The notes under the pieces are model-generated. The model saw nothing but the letters and a program-made list of their open reading frames with translations, was not told the DNA's origin and made no database searches. The position numbers were made by a program, and so were the translations under genes. From assembly GCF_013128195.2 (NCBI RefSeq), contig NZ_CP053452.2:8680001-8744000 (forward strand): 64,000 nt of DNA. The letters run 5' to 3'. The stretch comes from Frigoriglobus tundricola (lineage in GTDB: Bacteria > Planctomycetota > Planctomycetia > Gemmatales > Gemmataceae). Positions 1 through 8,185 of the stretch are shown here, in pieces; the first letter of the stretch is position 1, and every line of letters starts with the position of its first letter.

Positions 1-2
1 AG

Positions 3-110
3 CCGCGATTCAGTTACAGCCCCGTTCCGGTGGCGCCGGGGACGGCGCCGGTCGCACCCCCGAACGCTCCGTCAATCCCTTGCAACTCCCCACGGGCACG
101 GTTAGCCTAA
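3..110 (+). CDS. Possible C-terminal tail of an upstream gene (partial)
   Basis: The third frame is open from the window edge to a TAA at 108-110. It encodes a short Pro/Val/Ala-rich tail (reads like ...PVAPGTAPVAPPNAPS...), a composition common at the ends of secreted planctomycete proteins. Only 35 codons are visible and no domain can be seen, so this is an inference from composition and codon use. It could equally be non-coding leader of the next gene. Confidence 0.25.
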   Translation, partial: PRFSYSPVPVAPGTAPVAPPNAPSIPCNSPRARLA

Positions 111-190
111 CCTCAATCGCACCAACGAAACGACACTCGCCACCGTTCTCGTGTTATAGCCCCTCACTCACCCACGGTTCGGGGGAACCG

Positions 191-1621
191 ATGCCTCGTA
201 CTCGCTTCATCACCTGGACGCTTCTCGCCGTCGGCGGGTTCGCGCTCCTCCCCGCGGCGGCCTCCGGACAGGCACCTCTGCCCAAGAAGCCGGACACCGC
301 GCGAATCATCGAGCTCCGCGAACTGCCCCGCGGCGGCATCCAAAAAGCGGAGCTGAAGGAGGCCCGCGAACACTTCGCGAAGCTCGCCAAGTACTACGCC
401 GACACGATCGCCCACCCGGACGTGTGGAAGGCGTCTCAAGACTTCAAGATCGAAACGCCCGGCGCGCTGCGCCCGCCCACGATCGACGGGCCGGAGGGCC
501 TGCTCCGCGATCTGGACCGGTACCTCCTCGAATTCGTTCCCGGCACCAAGACGCCCAACTTGGAGCCGCTCGACTACATTCGCGAATTCGGCGCCGCGCT
601 CGATGCGGCCCTAAAGAACCTGATCGAAACCCACCCCGAACCGATCGTCCAGATCAACGCCGCCCGCGTACTGGCGCACGTGGCCCGTACCGGCGCGCCG
701 GCCCACTACACCACCATCACCGCCCTGCTGTCCAACGCCAATACCCCCACGGGGGTGAGGAACTATCTCTTCCACGCGGCGGGCGCGGTCCTCTCGGCCT
801 ACGACCCGAACGACCCGGTCCTGCGTAAGCACTCGGGGGACCCGGCCGCCGTCGGGGCACTGATCAAAGTCCTCGACGACGCTATTACCACCCCCTCCAT
901 GTTGCTCACCGGGCTGCCCGCAGACGCCAAGGTGGACGACATCGCTCAGGATCAGCTTCTCGTCATCGGTTACGTTCGTCGTCAGGCGGTCAAGGCGCTC
1001 GCGCAGTGCAAATTCGCCTCGTTCCCCGGCCCCGGCGGGAAGACGATCTACCCGGCGTTCACTCTCACCCGTGTCGCGCGCGGAGATTCGGCGCTCGCCC
1101 CGCTGCCCGGCCCCGCGGAGGCCGCCGAGGCCATCATCGGCATCTGCGGAATGGCCCCGGTTTTCGAGCAGAATAAGGGCGGCTTTGCTGCTGTGAAAGG
1201 CTACAACCCGGACGTCGCGGTCGAAGCGATCCTGGCGGGCCTCATCACCTTCGCCAAACCGCGTGCCGGTGACGCCTTTAATCGGTCCCTCCCGTGGCGG
1301 ACGTACGCGCTGCGTATCGCCGGGGGGATGCGGGACTGGCGCCCGCTGTTCGATCCCGACTTCAACCCGAATCAGCCGAACCGGTTCGCGCCGCAATTGG
1401 TGCCCGCGTCGGTGGAGGAGCTTCTCAAAGAGGTGGTGCCGAAGGTTCTGGCCCCGATGGACAAAGTGGATGCCAATGGGAAGCCGGACATCGCGGCGAA
1501 AGTGGACATCGAAGGCTTGCAGCGGCGCCTGGTCGAACTACGTGCCCGGCCGAACCGCAAGACCGAACTCTTCACCGGCGTGCCGCAGACCCGGATCGAC
1601 TTCGCCGAACTGAAGAAGTGA
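191..1621 (+). CDS. Secreted planctomycete protein of unknown function
   Basis: I do not recognise a named family. The reading frame is open further upstream, but the ATG at 191 gives a good signal peptide (MPRTRFITWTLLAVGGFALLPAAASGQ region, residues 1-27, cleavage near AASGQ), so that start is preferred. The mature part of about 450 residues is mostly helical. It contains stretches such as 'INAARVLAHVARTG' and 'YVRRQAVKALAQC' that resemble HEAT-type helical repeats, which would suggest an extracytoplasmic scaffold or binding role. No catalytic motif, Cys cluster or membrane helix after the signal peptide is apparent. The next gene begins about 100 bp downstream on the same strand and is also exported, so the two may be co-transcribed. 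Confidence 0.75.
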   Translation: MPRTRFITWTLLAVGGFALLPAAASGQAPLPKKPDTARIIELRELPRGGIQKAELKEAREHFAKLAKYYADTIAHPDVWKASQDFKIETPGALRPPTIDGPEGLLRDLDRYLLEFVPGTKTPNLEPLDYIREFGAALDAALKNLIETHPEPIVQINAARVLAHVARTGAPAHYTTITALLSNANTPTGVRNYLFHAAGAVLSAYDPNDPVLRKHSGDPAAVGALIKVLDDAITTPSMLLTGLPADAKVDDIAQDQLLVIGYVRRQAVKALAQCKFASFPGPGGKTIYPAFTLTRVARGDSALAPLPGPAEAAEAIIGICGMAPVFEQNKGGFAAVKGYNPDVAVEAILAGLITFAKPRAGDAFNRSLPWRTYALRIAGGMRDWRPLFDPDFNPNQPNRFAPQLVPASVEELLKEVVPKVLAPMDKVDANGKPDIAAKVDIEGLQRRLVELRARPNRKTELFTGVPQTRIDFAELKK

Positions 1622-1718
1622 CCCGCCCGGCGGTTTTACCGTTGCAGCCGACCGAGACTGCGTAAACAATAATACCACTGTCGTACTCCGGGTCGTTCGG
1701 CCCGCGCTGGAGGTCTCC

Positions 1719-4097
1719 ATGAGGCGCGTCTTGCTCGCGGTCGCGGTGCTGCTCACCGTGACCGCCTCGCCCACCTTCGCCGGATACATCATTATCCGCG
1801 TCCTGCTCGAAGGGAACGGCGGGGGCGGCACCACCACCCCCGGCGGGCCACCGGGGCCGGGAATGCTGCCGGGAGGAAAGCCCGGGCTGCAGCCGGGTGG
1901 ACCGAGCGGCTTTCCGGGTGGTCCGCCGGGCGGCCTTCCGGGGCGCCCCATGGGTCCGCCCGGCGGCCGACCGGGCATGTCGCCGCCGGTGCCAGGCGGG
2001 CTGCCGGGAACGCACGACCAGCACGACTCCGAATCGGATCACTCGCGAGCGGTGGTCGTCGTGATCCCACTCGAGACGGACCTGATCCGGGGTCGGTTGG
2101 ATACGTCGAAGGTCGGACACCCCGAGAACAATCCGGACTATACGAAGTTCGTGGCCCAATATTATGGGCGGAAGTTGCAAGCGAGCCTGTTCATCGACAC
2201 CAGCTCGATTCAACTGTACAAGGACCTCATTGATCAACCCGGCCCCAAGAAAACGCGGTACACCGAACTCCGAGACAAGTACCAGGCGTGGCTGCGGGGC
2301 AAAACCGATGCACAGCTCCTGTACGACGCGCTGATTCTCGCGCTCGAATCGGGTGTCATTCGTGACACCGTGCTCCGCAAGGACGGCGCGCCCCCGTGCG
2401 ACGCGTCCACCATCGCACAGGAACTCCTCGACGTCGCGGCCGAAAACAAGGTTCCCCTCCCGACCGACGCCAAGCGGTTCGTAGGGGCCTGGGAGCAAAT
2501 GGCCAAGGCGGTCAAGGCGCCCGCGTCACAAGCCGTTAACCTCGAGCCGTGGAAGCAGAGGCTGGGAACCACCAAGCACCGCTTTGAGGGGCACTACGCG
2601 ATCGTCTACTGGGACAGCCTGGACACGGAAGTGTACCGCCGGTCCGCTCAACTGAACGACAACTTCACGGCGTTCTTCCTCAGCCACGCGACGCGCGGCG
2701 TCGTGATCCCGGTGCCGGAAAAGCCCCTCGTGGTGGTCCTCGCTCGGGACGCGGGCGAGCAGATGCACCAGCTCCGCCTCGGTCTCGATGGGCTGTCCTC
2801 GCCCGTGGACGGGTTTTACGCCCCGGACCACAACATCACCGTCCTCGCGCCGCAGCGGATGGACGGCATCGGCCGGGCGTTCTTCCGCCAGACCAACCAG
2901 CACTTCGTAACGGGATTCAACCGCGAAGAGTTGCTCAGCGGGAAGATACCCAAGCTCGATCACGGCGACGGCAAGGGGAGCAAACCGGACGACGTGGCCC
3001 GCGCGACCACTCTCGCGGTGGTCGAGAAGCTGGTAGCGGACGAATCGGAAATCGCCGCGGTCAGCCGCGAGGGCACCACGCAACTGCTTTACACGACGCA
3101 GATGCTACCGAAGTATGTGACGCTCCCGAACTGGCTGACACAGGGCGCGGCCAACTGCTACACGCGGCCACGCGGTCCGGCGTACATCACCAAAGGCGAG
3201 GACGAGAAGCCGTACATGACGGTCGCGTTTAGCACCGGGTACGGGGTTCCGAACTACGTGCTCCAGCGTTACTTCAAAGAGATGGGCGACCACAAGGAGC
3301 TGAACCCGGACAACGTGCGGTTGCTGGAAAACGTTCTGACCGACGCCTACTTTGCCGGGCTGAAGGACGCCATCGATCCGGATCCGGCCCCGCCCGCCAA
3401 GCGCAAGTCCCCCACCGGAACACCCGGCAAAGGTGTCAACCAGCCGGGTCAACCCGGACTGCCGGGGCCGCTCGGACAGCCCGGGTCGGGAATGAAGCCG
3501 GGAATGGGCGGCCCTCCGGGAATGGGCGGCCCCCCGGGTATGGGCGGCCCCCCGGGCATGGGTGGTCCCCCGGGTATGGGCGGCCCTCCGGGTATGGGTG
3601 GTCCTCCCGGTTCGATGGGCACCCCCGGTATGATGGGTGGCCCGGGCGGGCGTCGGCCGGGGACGAATGTTACGGGTTCGGTCGATGAGGAAGACCCGTC
3701 CGTCCAGCAGCGTAAGAAACGGGATCGGTTGACGACGAAAGCGCAGGCAACGTCGTGGGCGCTGTACTACTATCTGTCCCACGCCCGCCCCGCGGAACTT
3801 AAGCAGTACGTGGCGGAACTGAACAAGCTGCCCCGCGATCTCCCCATCGACGGGCAGACCGCTCACGACGCGTTCGTTCACGTCTTCCGGCTCTCGACAA
3901 CCGAGAACGGCCCGGCCGATCCGACTCTGCTGAAGAAGTTCGCTAAGGAATGGCTGGATTACATGTCCACCGTTCCTGTCGTGGGAATTGACGTCCCGTT
4001 GACCATCCCGGAACCGCCGAAGACGGGGCCGGCAACCGGTCCCGGCATGATACCGGGCGGTCCGCCGGGTATGAACCGGCCGGGCGGGTCGAACTAA
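1719..4097 (+). CDS. Secreted DUF1570-like protein with collagen-like repeats; metallopeptidase motif degenerate
   Basis: The 792-residue protein starts with a signal peptide (MRRVLLAVAVLLTVTASPTFAG). A Gly/Pro-rich stretch follows (about residues 37-95), then a long globular region, a second Gly/Pro block with six exact PGMGGP units (about 594-629), and a C-terminal helical part ending in another GGPPGMNRPGG run. The segment 'SREGTTQLLYTTQMLPKYV...PNWLTQGAANCY' (about residues 449-477) lines up by eye with the DUF1570/peptidase MA-like pattern HExxHQ...PxWLxEGxA of planctomycete proteins. Here the two His and the distal Glu are replaced by Arg, Thr and Gln, so zinc proteolysis is unlikely. 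The family match is from memory of the motif. Function is unknown, perhaps cell-surface structural or binding. A strong hairpin follows the stop codon. Confidence 0.7.
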   Translation: MRRVLLAVAVLLTVTASPTFAGYIIIRVLLEGNGGGGTTTPGGPPGPGMLPGGKPGLQPGGPSGFPGGPPGGLPGRPMGPPGGRPGMSPPVPGGLPGTHDQHDSESDHSRAVVVVIPLETDLIRGRLDTSKVGHPENNPDYTKFVAQYYGRKLQASLFIDTSSIQLYKDLIDQPGPKKTRYTELRDKYQAWLRGKTDAQLLYDALILALESGVIRDTVLRKDGAPPCDASTIAQELLDVAAENKVPLPTDAKRFVGAWEQMAKAVKAPASQAVNLEPWKQRLGTTKHRFEGHYAIVYWDSLDTEVYRRSAQLNDNFTAFFLSHATRGVVIPVPEKPLVVVLARDAGEQMHQLRLGLDGLSSPVDGFYAPDHNITVLAPQRMDGIGRAFFRQTNQHFVTGFNREELLSGKIPKLDHGDGKGSKPDDVARATTLAVVEKLVADESEIAAVSREGTTQLLYTTQMLPKYVTLPNWLTQGAANCYTRPRGPAYITKGEDEKPYMTVAFSTGYGVPNYVLQRYFKEMGDHKELNPDNVRLLENVLTDAYFAGLKDAIDPDPAPPAKRKSPTGTPGKGVNQPGQPGLPGPLGQPGSGMKPGMGGPPGMGGPPGMGGPPGMGGPPGMGGPPGMGGPPGSMGTPGMMGGPGGRRPGTNVTGSVDEEDPSVQQRKKRDRLTTKAQATSWALYYYLSHARPAELKQYVAELNKLPRDLPIDGQTAHDAFVHVFRLSTTENGPADPTLLKKFAKEWLDYMSTVPVVGIDVPLTIPEPPKTGPATGPGMIPGGPPGMNRPGGSN
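3498..3605 (+). repeat. Six tandem 18-bp units encoding PGMGGP
   Basis: Six consecutive 18-bp units encode PGMGGP, with only synonymous third-position variation (ggc/ggt, cct/ccc, ccg). The block lies inside the collagen-like gene and is flanked by looser GPP/GMG sequence. Tandem DNA repeats of this sort can expand and contract, so copy number may differ between strains. Confidence 0.9.
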
Positions 4098-4123
4098 TTG
4101 ACGATACGGTTGCTGCGGTCTGA

Positions 4124-4187
4124 TTTGTGGCACCGGCTTTCCCGCCTCTGCTTCAAGACAGACAGGCGGGAAAGCCGGTGCCACAAA
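4124..4187. terminator. Perfect 24-bp inverted repeat, bidirectional terminator-like hairpin
   Basis: The left arm (4124-4147) and right arm (4164-4187) are perfect reverse complements, starting TTTGTGGCACCGGC and ending GCCGGTGCCACAAA, with a 16-nt loop. It lies 27 bp after the stop of the collagen-like gene. The outer T/A triplets and very stable GC stem fit a factor-independent terminator usable from either side. The length and perfection would also fit a dispersed palindromic repeat. Confidence 0.7.
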
Positions 4188-4412
4188 CACAGAAAAGGAA
4201 CGCACCAACCGGACCGTGTGTGAAATTGCTCTGAACTCTGGGCCGCGGGTGGTTGTTCCACCCGCGGCCGTTTCATTGGGTCGTTGGGAGACACCACTTC
4301 AATCCGAACTCCATTTCGCAGCATTCACTCAATGGCAAACGGGCTTGTGGGCACACGGAAATGCGAAGCGGAGAGGAATTTTTCGTGTTGGTCTTCTCCG
4401 GGGGAGTGACCC

Positions 4413-4441
4413 TTGACCCCCCGAACGGGCTGTCGTATCTT
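4413..4441 (+). promoter_or_regulatory. Sigma-70-type promoter for tRNA-Leu
   Basis: TTGACC at 4413-4418 and TATCTT at 4436-4441 are separated by exactly 17 bp. They lie about 64 bp upstream of the mature tRNA 5' end. Nothing else recognisable is seen between the hairpin at 4187 and this site; the short reading frames there have poor codon use. Confidence 0.65.
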
Positions 4442-4504
4442 AAGCTAAGTCAGGAACGAGCCAAAACCTCTAAGTTCAGTTCAGTGAAGGGGTTCGCGGC
4501 TTAG

Positions 4505-4588
4505 GCCGAGGTGGCGGAATTGGCAGACGCACCAGATTCAGGTTCTGGCGCTCGCAAGGGCGTGGAGGTTCAAGTCCTCTCCTCGGCA
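4505..4588 (+). tRNA. tRNA-Leu (anticodon CAG)
   Basis: A full cloverleaf can be drawn. The acceptor stem is GCCGAGG/CCTCGGC, with a class II D-arm (GGCGGAATTGGCAGACGC) and an anticodon stem CCAGA/TCTGG enclosing loop TTCAGGT, giving anticodon CAG, which reads CUG, a codon common in GC-rich genomes. It has a long variable arm typical of tRNA-Leu and a T-arm with loop TTCAAGT. The discriminator base is A and the 3' CCA is not encoded. A promoter precedes it and a terminator follows. Confidence 0.95.
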
Positions 4589-4600
4589 CAGTAACACCGA

Positions 4601-4630
4601 AGCGGCTCAGGAAGCTCCTGAGCCGCTTTT
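4601..4630 (+). terminator. Rho-independent terminator of tRNA-Leu
   Basis: An 11-bp perfect stem AGCGGCTCAGG/CCTGAGCCGCT with a 5-nt loop (AAGCT) is followed directly by TTTT. It begins 12 bp after the tRNA. Confidence 0.9.
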
Positions 4631-4715
4631 GCGTTTCCGACTCGACTCGAAATCACATTTGCACGTAGGAAACAAGCACTGAAGTCGCGGTTTCGTTGAT
4701 TCGATCCGCTCGTCG

Positions 4716-5714
4716 TCACTCAGTTGACTGCGGTACCGTCGGCGTGGCTTCGGCACGCACTTTCGGCTCGATCAGCACCTTCAGAACGAGTGTGACGAGC
4801 GCCAGCAAGGTCAGCACCGACGCCAGCGCGAAAGCGGCGGTGTTGTTCGATCCCTCCCAGAGCTTTTGTACGCGCAGCGGCATCGTGTCCGTCTGCCCCT
4901 CGATGCGGCCGGACACCACGTAGACGGCTCCGAACTCGCCCATCGCCCGGGCGTTACTCAGGATGATGCCGTACAGCAGCCCCCACTTCACGTTCGGGAC
5001 CGTGATCCGCCAGAACAGCTGCCACCCGCTCGCACCCAGGCACCGGGCCGCCAGTTCCTCCTCCGGACCGACCGCCTCGAGAACGGGGATCAGCTCGCGG
5101 GCAACGAAGGGGAACGTCACGAAGGCGGTGGCCAGCACCAACGCCGGCGGAGCGAAAATCACCTGATACCCGTGATCGCGGAGCCAGACACCGAGTGGCG
5201 CCTGCACGCCGAACAGCAGCACGAACAAGAGGCCCGCCACCACCGGAGAGACCGAAAACGGCAGGTCGATCAGCGTGATGAGAACCGCGCGTCCGGGGAA
5301 CCGAAAGCGGGCGATCGCCCACGCCGCGGCGATCCCGCCCACGACGTTCATGGCCACGGCCACCGGCGCCACCACCAGAGTGAGGAACACCGCGTGCCGG
5401 GTGTCCGGGTTCGCGGCGAGGCTGTCCCAGTAGACACCCAGCCCTTTCGCCGTGGCCTGGGCAAACACGCTCACCAGCGGAATAACGATCAGAATCCCGA
5501 CGATCGCCAGTGTGGCCCCGACGAGTGCCCAACGGACGTACCACGGGTCGGCCGCCCGCCGGTGCGGGCGAACCGCGGGCGGGAACACAGGGGCTGAAGC
5601 GGAACGTGTGCGCGGGAGTGCCTCCTCGGCTCCGGGACCGGGTGTCGCTCCCTCGACTGCGTCGGGCCGCGCAGAAACCGGGTGCGAGACGCTCCGGTTC
5701 GTTTCAGCTCCCAT
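4716..5714 (-). CDS. cysW: Sulfate/thiosulfate ABC transporter permease CysW
   Basis: Second inner-membrane permease of the sulfate importer (332 aa). About 55 Pro/Ala/Arg-rich cytoplasmic residues precede the first membrane helix (WALVGATLAIVGILIVIPLVSVF), a longer N-terminus than usual. The cytoplasmic coupling loop is clear in 'PEEELAARCLGASGWQLFWRITVP', the EAA motif that contacts the ATPase, and is followed by 'NARAMGEFGAVYVVSG', typical of CysW. The start codon overlaps the end of cysT by 11 bp, indicating translational coupling. No ATPase gene (cysA) follows; the strand continues to the tRNA-Leu locus. Assignment of CysW rather than CysT rests on gene order and the 'GEFGAVYVVSGRI...' segment. 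Confidence 0.9.
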   Translation of the reverse strand: MGAETNRSVSHPVSARPDAVEGATPGPGAEEALPRTRSASAPVFPPAVRPHRRAADPWYVRWALVGATLAIVGILIVIPLVSVFAQATAKGLGVYWDSLAANPDTRHAVFLTLVVAPVAVAMNVVGGIAAAWAIARFRFPGRAVLITLIDLPFSVSPVVAGLLFVLLFGVQAPLGVWLRDHGYQVIFAPPALVLATAFVTFPFVARELIPVLEAVGPEEELAARCLGASGWQLFWRITVPNVKWGLLYGIILSNARAMGEFGAVYVVSGRIEGQTDTMPLRVQKLWEGSNNTAAFALASVLTLLALVTLVLKVLIEPKVRAEATPTVPQSTE

Positions 5715-6531
5715 ACCGCTTGCTCCGGCGTTCGAGGTAGTTGATCGCGGCGAGGAGTACGAACGAGAACCCGAGGAGTACGGTCGCGATGGCCGCGGCC
5801 TCCGCGTAGGAGTATTCCTCCAACCGCACCAGCACCAGCATCGGTGCGATCTCGGTTTCGAAGATCTTGTTGCTCGAAATGAAAATGACGGACCCGTATT
5901 CGCCGAGGCCGCGTGCGAACGCCAGTGCGAAGCCGGTGAGCGCAGGCGGGATCAGCATCGGGAGGATCACCCGGCGGAACGTCTGCCACCGGCTCGCGCC
6001 GAGTACCGCACCGGCCTCCTCGAACTCGACGTCGATGTCCGCCAGGACCGGCTGGATCGTCCGCACGACGAACGGGAACCCGGTGAACACCAGCACCAGG
6101 ACGATCCCGAGGCGCGAGTACGCGGCCCGGATCCCGATCGGCTCCAGAAACTGGCCGAGCCACCCGGTCTTCACGTACAGGCTCGCGTACACGAGACCGG
6201 CGACCGCGGTCGGCAGGGCGAGTGGCACGTCCACGAGTGCGTCCAAGAGGCGCCGGCCGGGGAACTCGTACCGCACCAGCGTCCAGCCGACGATGGTCCC
6301 GAGCACAACGTTCACCAGCGCGGCAATCAGCGCGACGCCGAACGTGAGCGCGTATGCGGCCCGCGCGCGGGGCGTCCAGGCGGCCGCCAGGAACTCCTCC
6401 GGCCCGAGCGAGGCGGCTTTCACCAGGCACGCCGCCAACGGGATCAGCACGAGCAGCCCCAGGTACACGACGGCGTACCCGAGGCCGAGGCCGAACCCCG
6501 GCAGCGCGCGCCGACTCACCCCGCTACTCAT
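5704..6531 (-). CDS. cysT: Sulfate/thiosulfate ABC transporter permease CysT
   Basis: First permease subunit of the sulfate importer (275 aa, normal length). It has about six hydrophobic helices beginning 'GYAVVYLGLLVLIPLAACLV'. The EAA loop is 'EFEEAGAVLGASRWQTFRRVILP', followed by 'FARGLGEYGSVIFISSN', a sequence highly characteristic of CysT. It sits between the binding-protein gene (160 bp upstream, same strand) and cysW (overlapping), so the three form an operon. The missing partner is the ATP-binding subunit, which must be encoded elsewhere. Confidence 0.92.
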   Translation of the reverse strand: MSSGVSRRALPGFGLGLGYAVVYLGLLVLIPLAACLVKAASLGPEEFLAAAWTPRARAAYALTFGVALIAALVNVVLGTIVGWTLVRYEFPGRRLLDALVDVPLALPTAVAGLVYASLYVKTGWLGQFLEPIGIRAAYSRLGIVLVLVFTGFPFVVRTIQPVLADIDVEFEEAGAVLGASRWQTFRRVILPMLIPPALTGFALAFARGLGEYGSVIFISSNKIFETEIAPMLVLVRLEEYSYAEAAAIATVLLGFSFVLLAAINYLERRSKRYGS

Positions 6532-6690
6532 GCCGCCTCCCGCGCGTTCCGTTCGAACATTTCCTGCCAGCCTCGACCGCAGAACCTCTGCGGGCTATGT
6601 CAAGTCGGTCACTCGCTCCGCGCGTGACACCAACCACCGACGCCAGCAGGGCGCGTGGACCGGGTGGCCTGCGTTGCTCGAACGCCGCGC

Positions 6691-7716
6691 TCACTTCCGG
6701 CCGGCGATCTGGATCTGATCAAACACCGCGCCTTCCGCGAAGAACGTCTTCTGGACGTCGTCCCACTTGCCGGACGGAACGAGCGTGGTGGCCCGGCGCA
6801 GGTCCATCGGCGGGAAGAGCGCCTGGTGCCGGGCGAACACGGCGGCGTTCGTCGGCCGGTGGAAGTTCTTCGCGATCAGCTCTTGTGCCTCTTCGGTGTA
6901 CAGGAACCGCACGTAAGCGTCCGCGACCGAAGCCGTACCCTTCCGCCGGACGTTCGCGTCGACGACGGCAACGTGGGGTTCGGCCAGCACACTCAGTGCG
7001 CCGGGGTGGACGATCTCCAGCTCGCCATCGGCCTCTTTCACTTCCAGGTGGGCCTCGTTTTCCCAGGTCAGGTGGACGTCTCCGATCCGCTTTTGGGCGA
7101 ACGTCATCGTCGCGCCGCGCGCCGCCGCGTCGAGGACCGGGACGCGCCGGTACGCGGCCGTGACGAACGCCCGCGCCGCGTCCGCGGTGCCGCCCCGCCA
7201 GACGACCGATCCCCACATCGCCAGGAAGCTCCACTTCCCGTTCCCGGACGTCTTCGGATTGGGGGTGATGATCTCCACGTCCGGGCGCGTCAGGTCGGCC
7301 CAATCGCGAATGTTCTTCGGGTTCCCCTTGCGGACCACGAACACGATTGTGGAGACATACGGGAGCGACCGGTTCGGGTAGCGGTTTTCCCAGTCGGCTT
7401 CGAGTAAACCGGCCTTGCGCACGGCATCAGTATCGGTCCAGAGCGCAAGGGTCACCACGTCGGCCGGCAGCCCGTCGATCACCGCACGGGCCTGGCTCCC
7501 GGAGCCGCCGTGCGATTGGCGGATCAGGAGCTTCATTCCGTGTTCGCGCTCGTACTGCGCCGCGAACGCAGCGTTCATGTCGTGCCACAGCTCCCGGGTG
7601 GGGTCACAGGCCACGTTGAGCAGCTGCTCCTTCCGCCCGAACCCGGACGCGATCACCCACGCACCCGCCGCCACCAGATACCCGACCACCAACCACATCA
7701 GCAAGCGTTTCCACAT
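6691..7716 (-). CDS. sbp: Sulfate/thiosulfate-binding periplasmic protein
   Basis: Solute-binding protein that captures sulfate or thiosulfate in the periplasm for CysTW (341 aa). The frame is open further upstream, but the ATG at 7716 has GAGG about 9 bp before it and starts a signal sequence/anchor (MWKRLLMWLVVGYLVAAGAWVIAS). Family hallmarks are 'NVACDPTRELWHDMN', 'QSHGGSGSQARAVIDGLPADVVTLAL', 'VSTIVFVVRKGNPKNIRDW' and 'IITPNPKTSGNGKWSFLAMWG'. The ligand loop SGSQAR and the NPKTSGNG loop are intact, so it should bind the oxyanion. A candidate promoter lies about 130 bp upstream. Confidence 0.93.
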   Translation of the reverse strand: MWKRLLMWLVVGYLVAAGAWVIASGFGRKEQLLNVACDPTRELWHDMNAAFAAQYEREHGMKLLIRQSHGGSGSQARAVIDGLPADVVTLALWTDTDAVRKAGLLEADWENRYPNRSLPYVSTIVFVVRKGNPKNIRDWADLTRPDVEIITPNPKTSGNGKWSFLAMWGSVVWRGGTADAARAFVTAAYRRVPVLDAAARGATMTFAQKRIGDVHLTWENEAHLEVKEADGELEIVHPGALSVLAEPHVAVVDANVRRKGTASVADAYVRFLYTEEAQELIAKNFHRPTNAAVFARHQALFPPMDLRRATTLVPSGKWDDVQKTFFAEGAVFDQIQIAGRK

Positions 7717-7843
7717 CAAAACGACCTCGTGTTCGTGAACCGCGTTGAGCGGGGCCGTCACACAGACCGGGTCAGTGGGGGAAAATACCGAAGGCAGTTG
7801 ACACGCCTTGCCTTGCATTGTTTATTATGTTCATCGGCTTTAT

Positions 7844-7871
7844 AATCTACGATACCTGACTGCGACGTCAA
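7844..7871 (-). promoter_or_regulatory. Candidate promoter for the sulfate uptake operon
   Basis: Read on the minus strand, TTGACG (7866-7871) and TAGATT (7844-7849) are 16 bp apart, inside an unusually AT-rich patch (7815-7860). This predicts a leader of about 120 nt before sbp. The rest of the 7717-8185 interval shows no gene; short frames there have poor codon use. Confidence 0.4.
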
Positions 7872-8185
7872 CCGCCTCGGTACGAGATTTCTGAACCTCA
7901 GTCGGGTGATGCTTTGAGTTTGTGAAATTAGGGTGACGGGGACGATTAAGTCAGGCAGGGCAAGCGGGCGCTCTACAACATTGAGGAAGGACACGAATTA
8001 CGCGTCCACTTACGCCGATGGAGAGAACAGCCCCAGCGCGAGCCGAGAACGCGAGAAATCCGGACCCTCGCGCGGAGCGAGTGGTGTTTGGGAGCGACGT
8101 GCCGCCCGGTAACTCTCGGTTGAAGCGATGCGTCTGGGATGACTGACTGGCGTACACGATTCCGGTTCGTCACGGACGGTGAGCG

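Noticed and set aside
3498-3605. 18-bp repeats considered as a CRISPR array
   Set aside because: Units are directly adjacent without spacers and encode a continuous in-frame peptide repeat.
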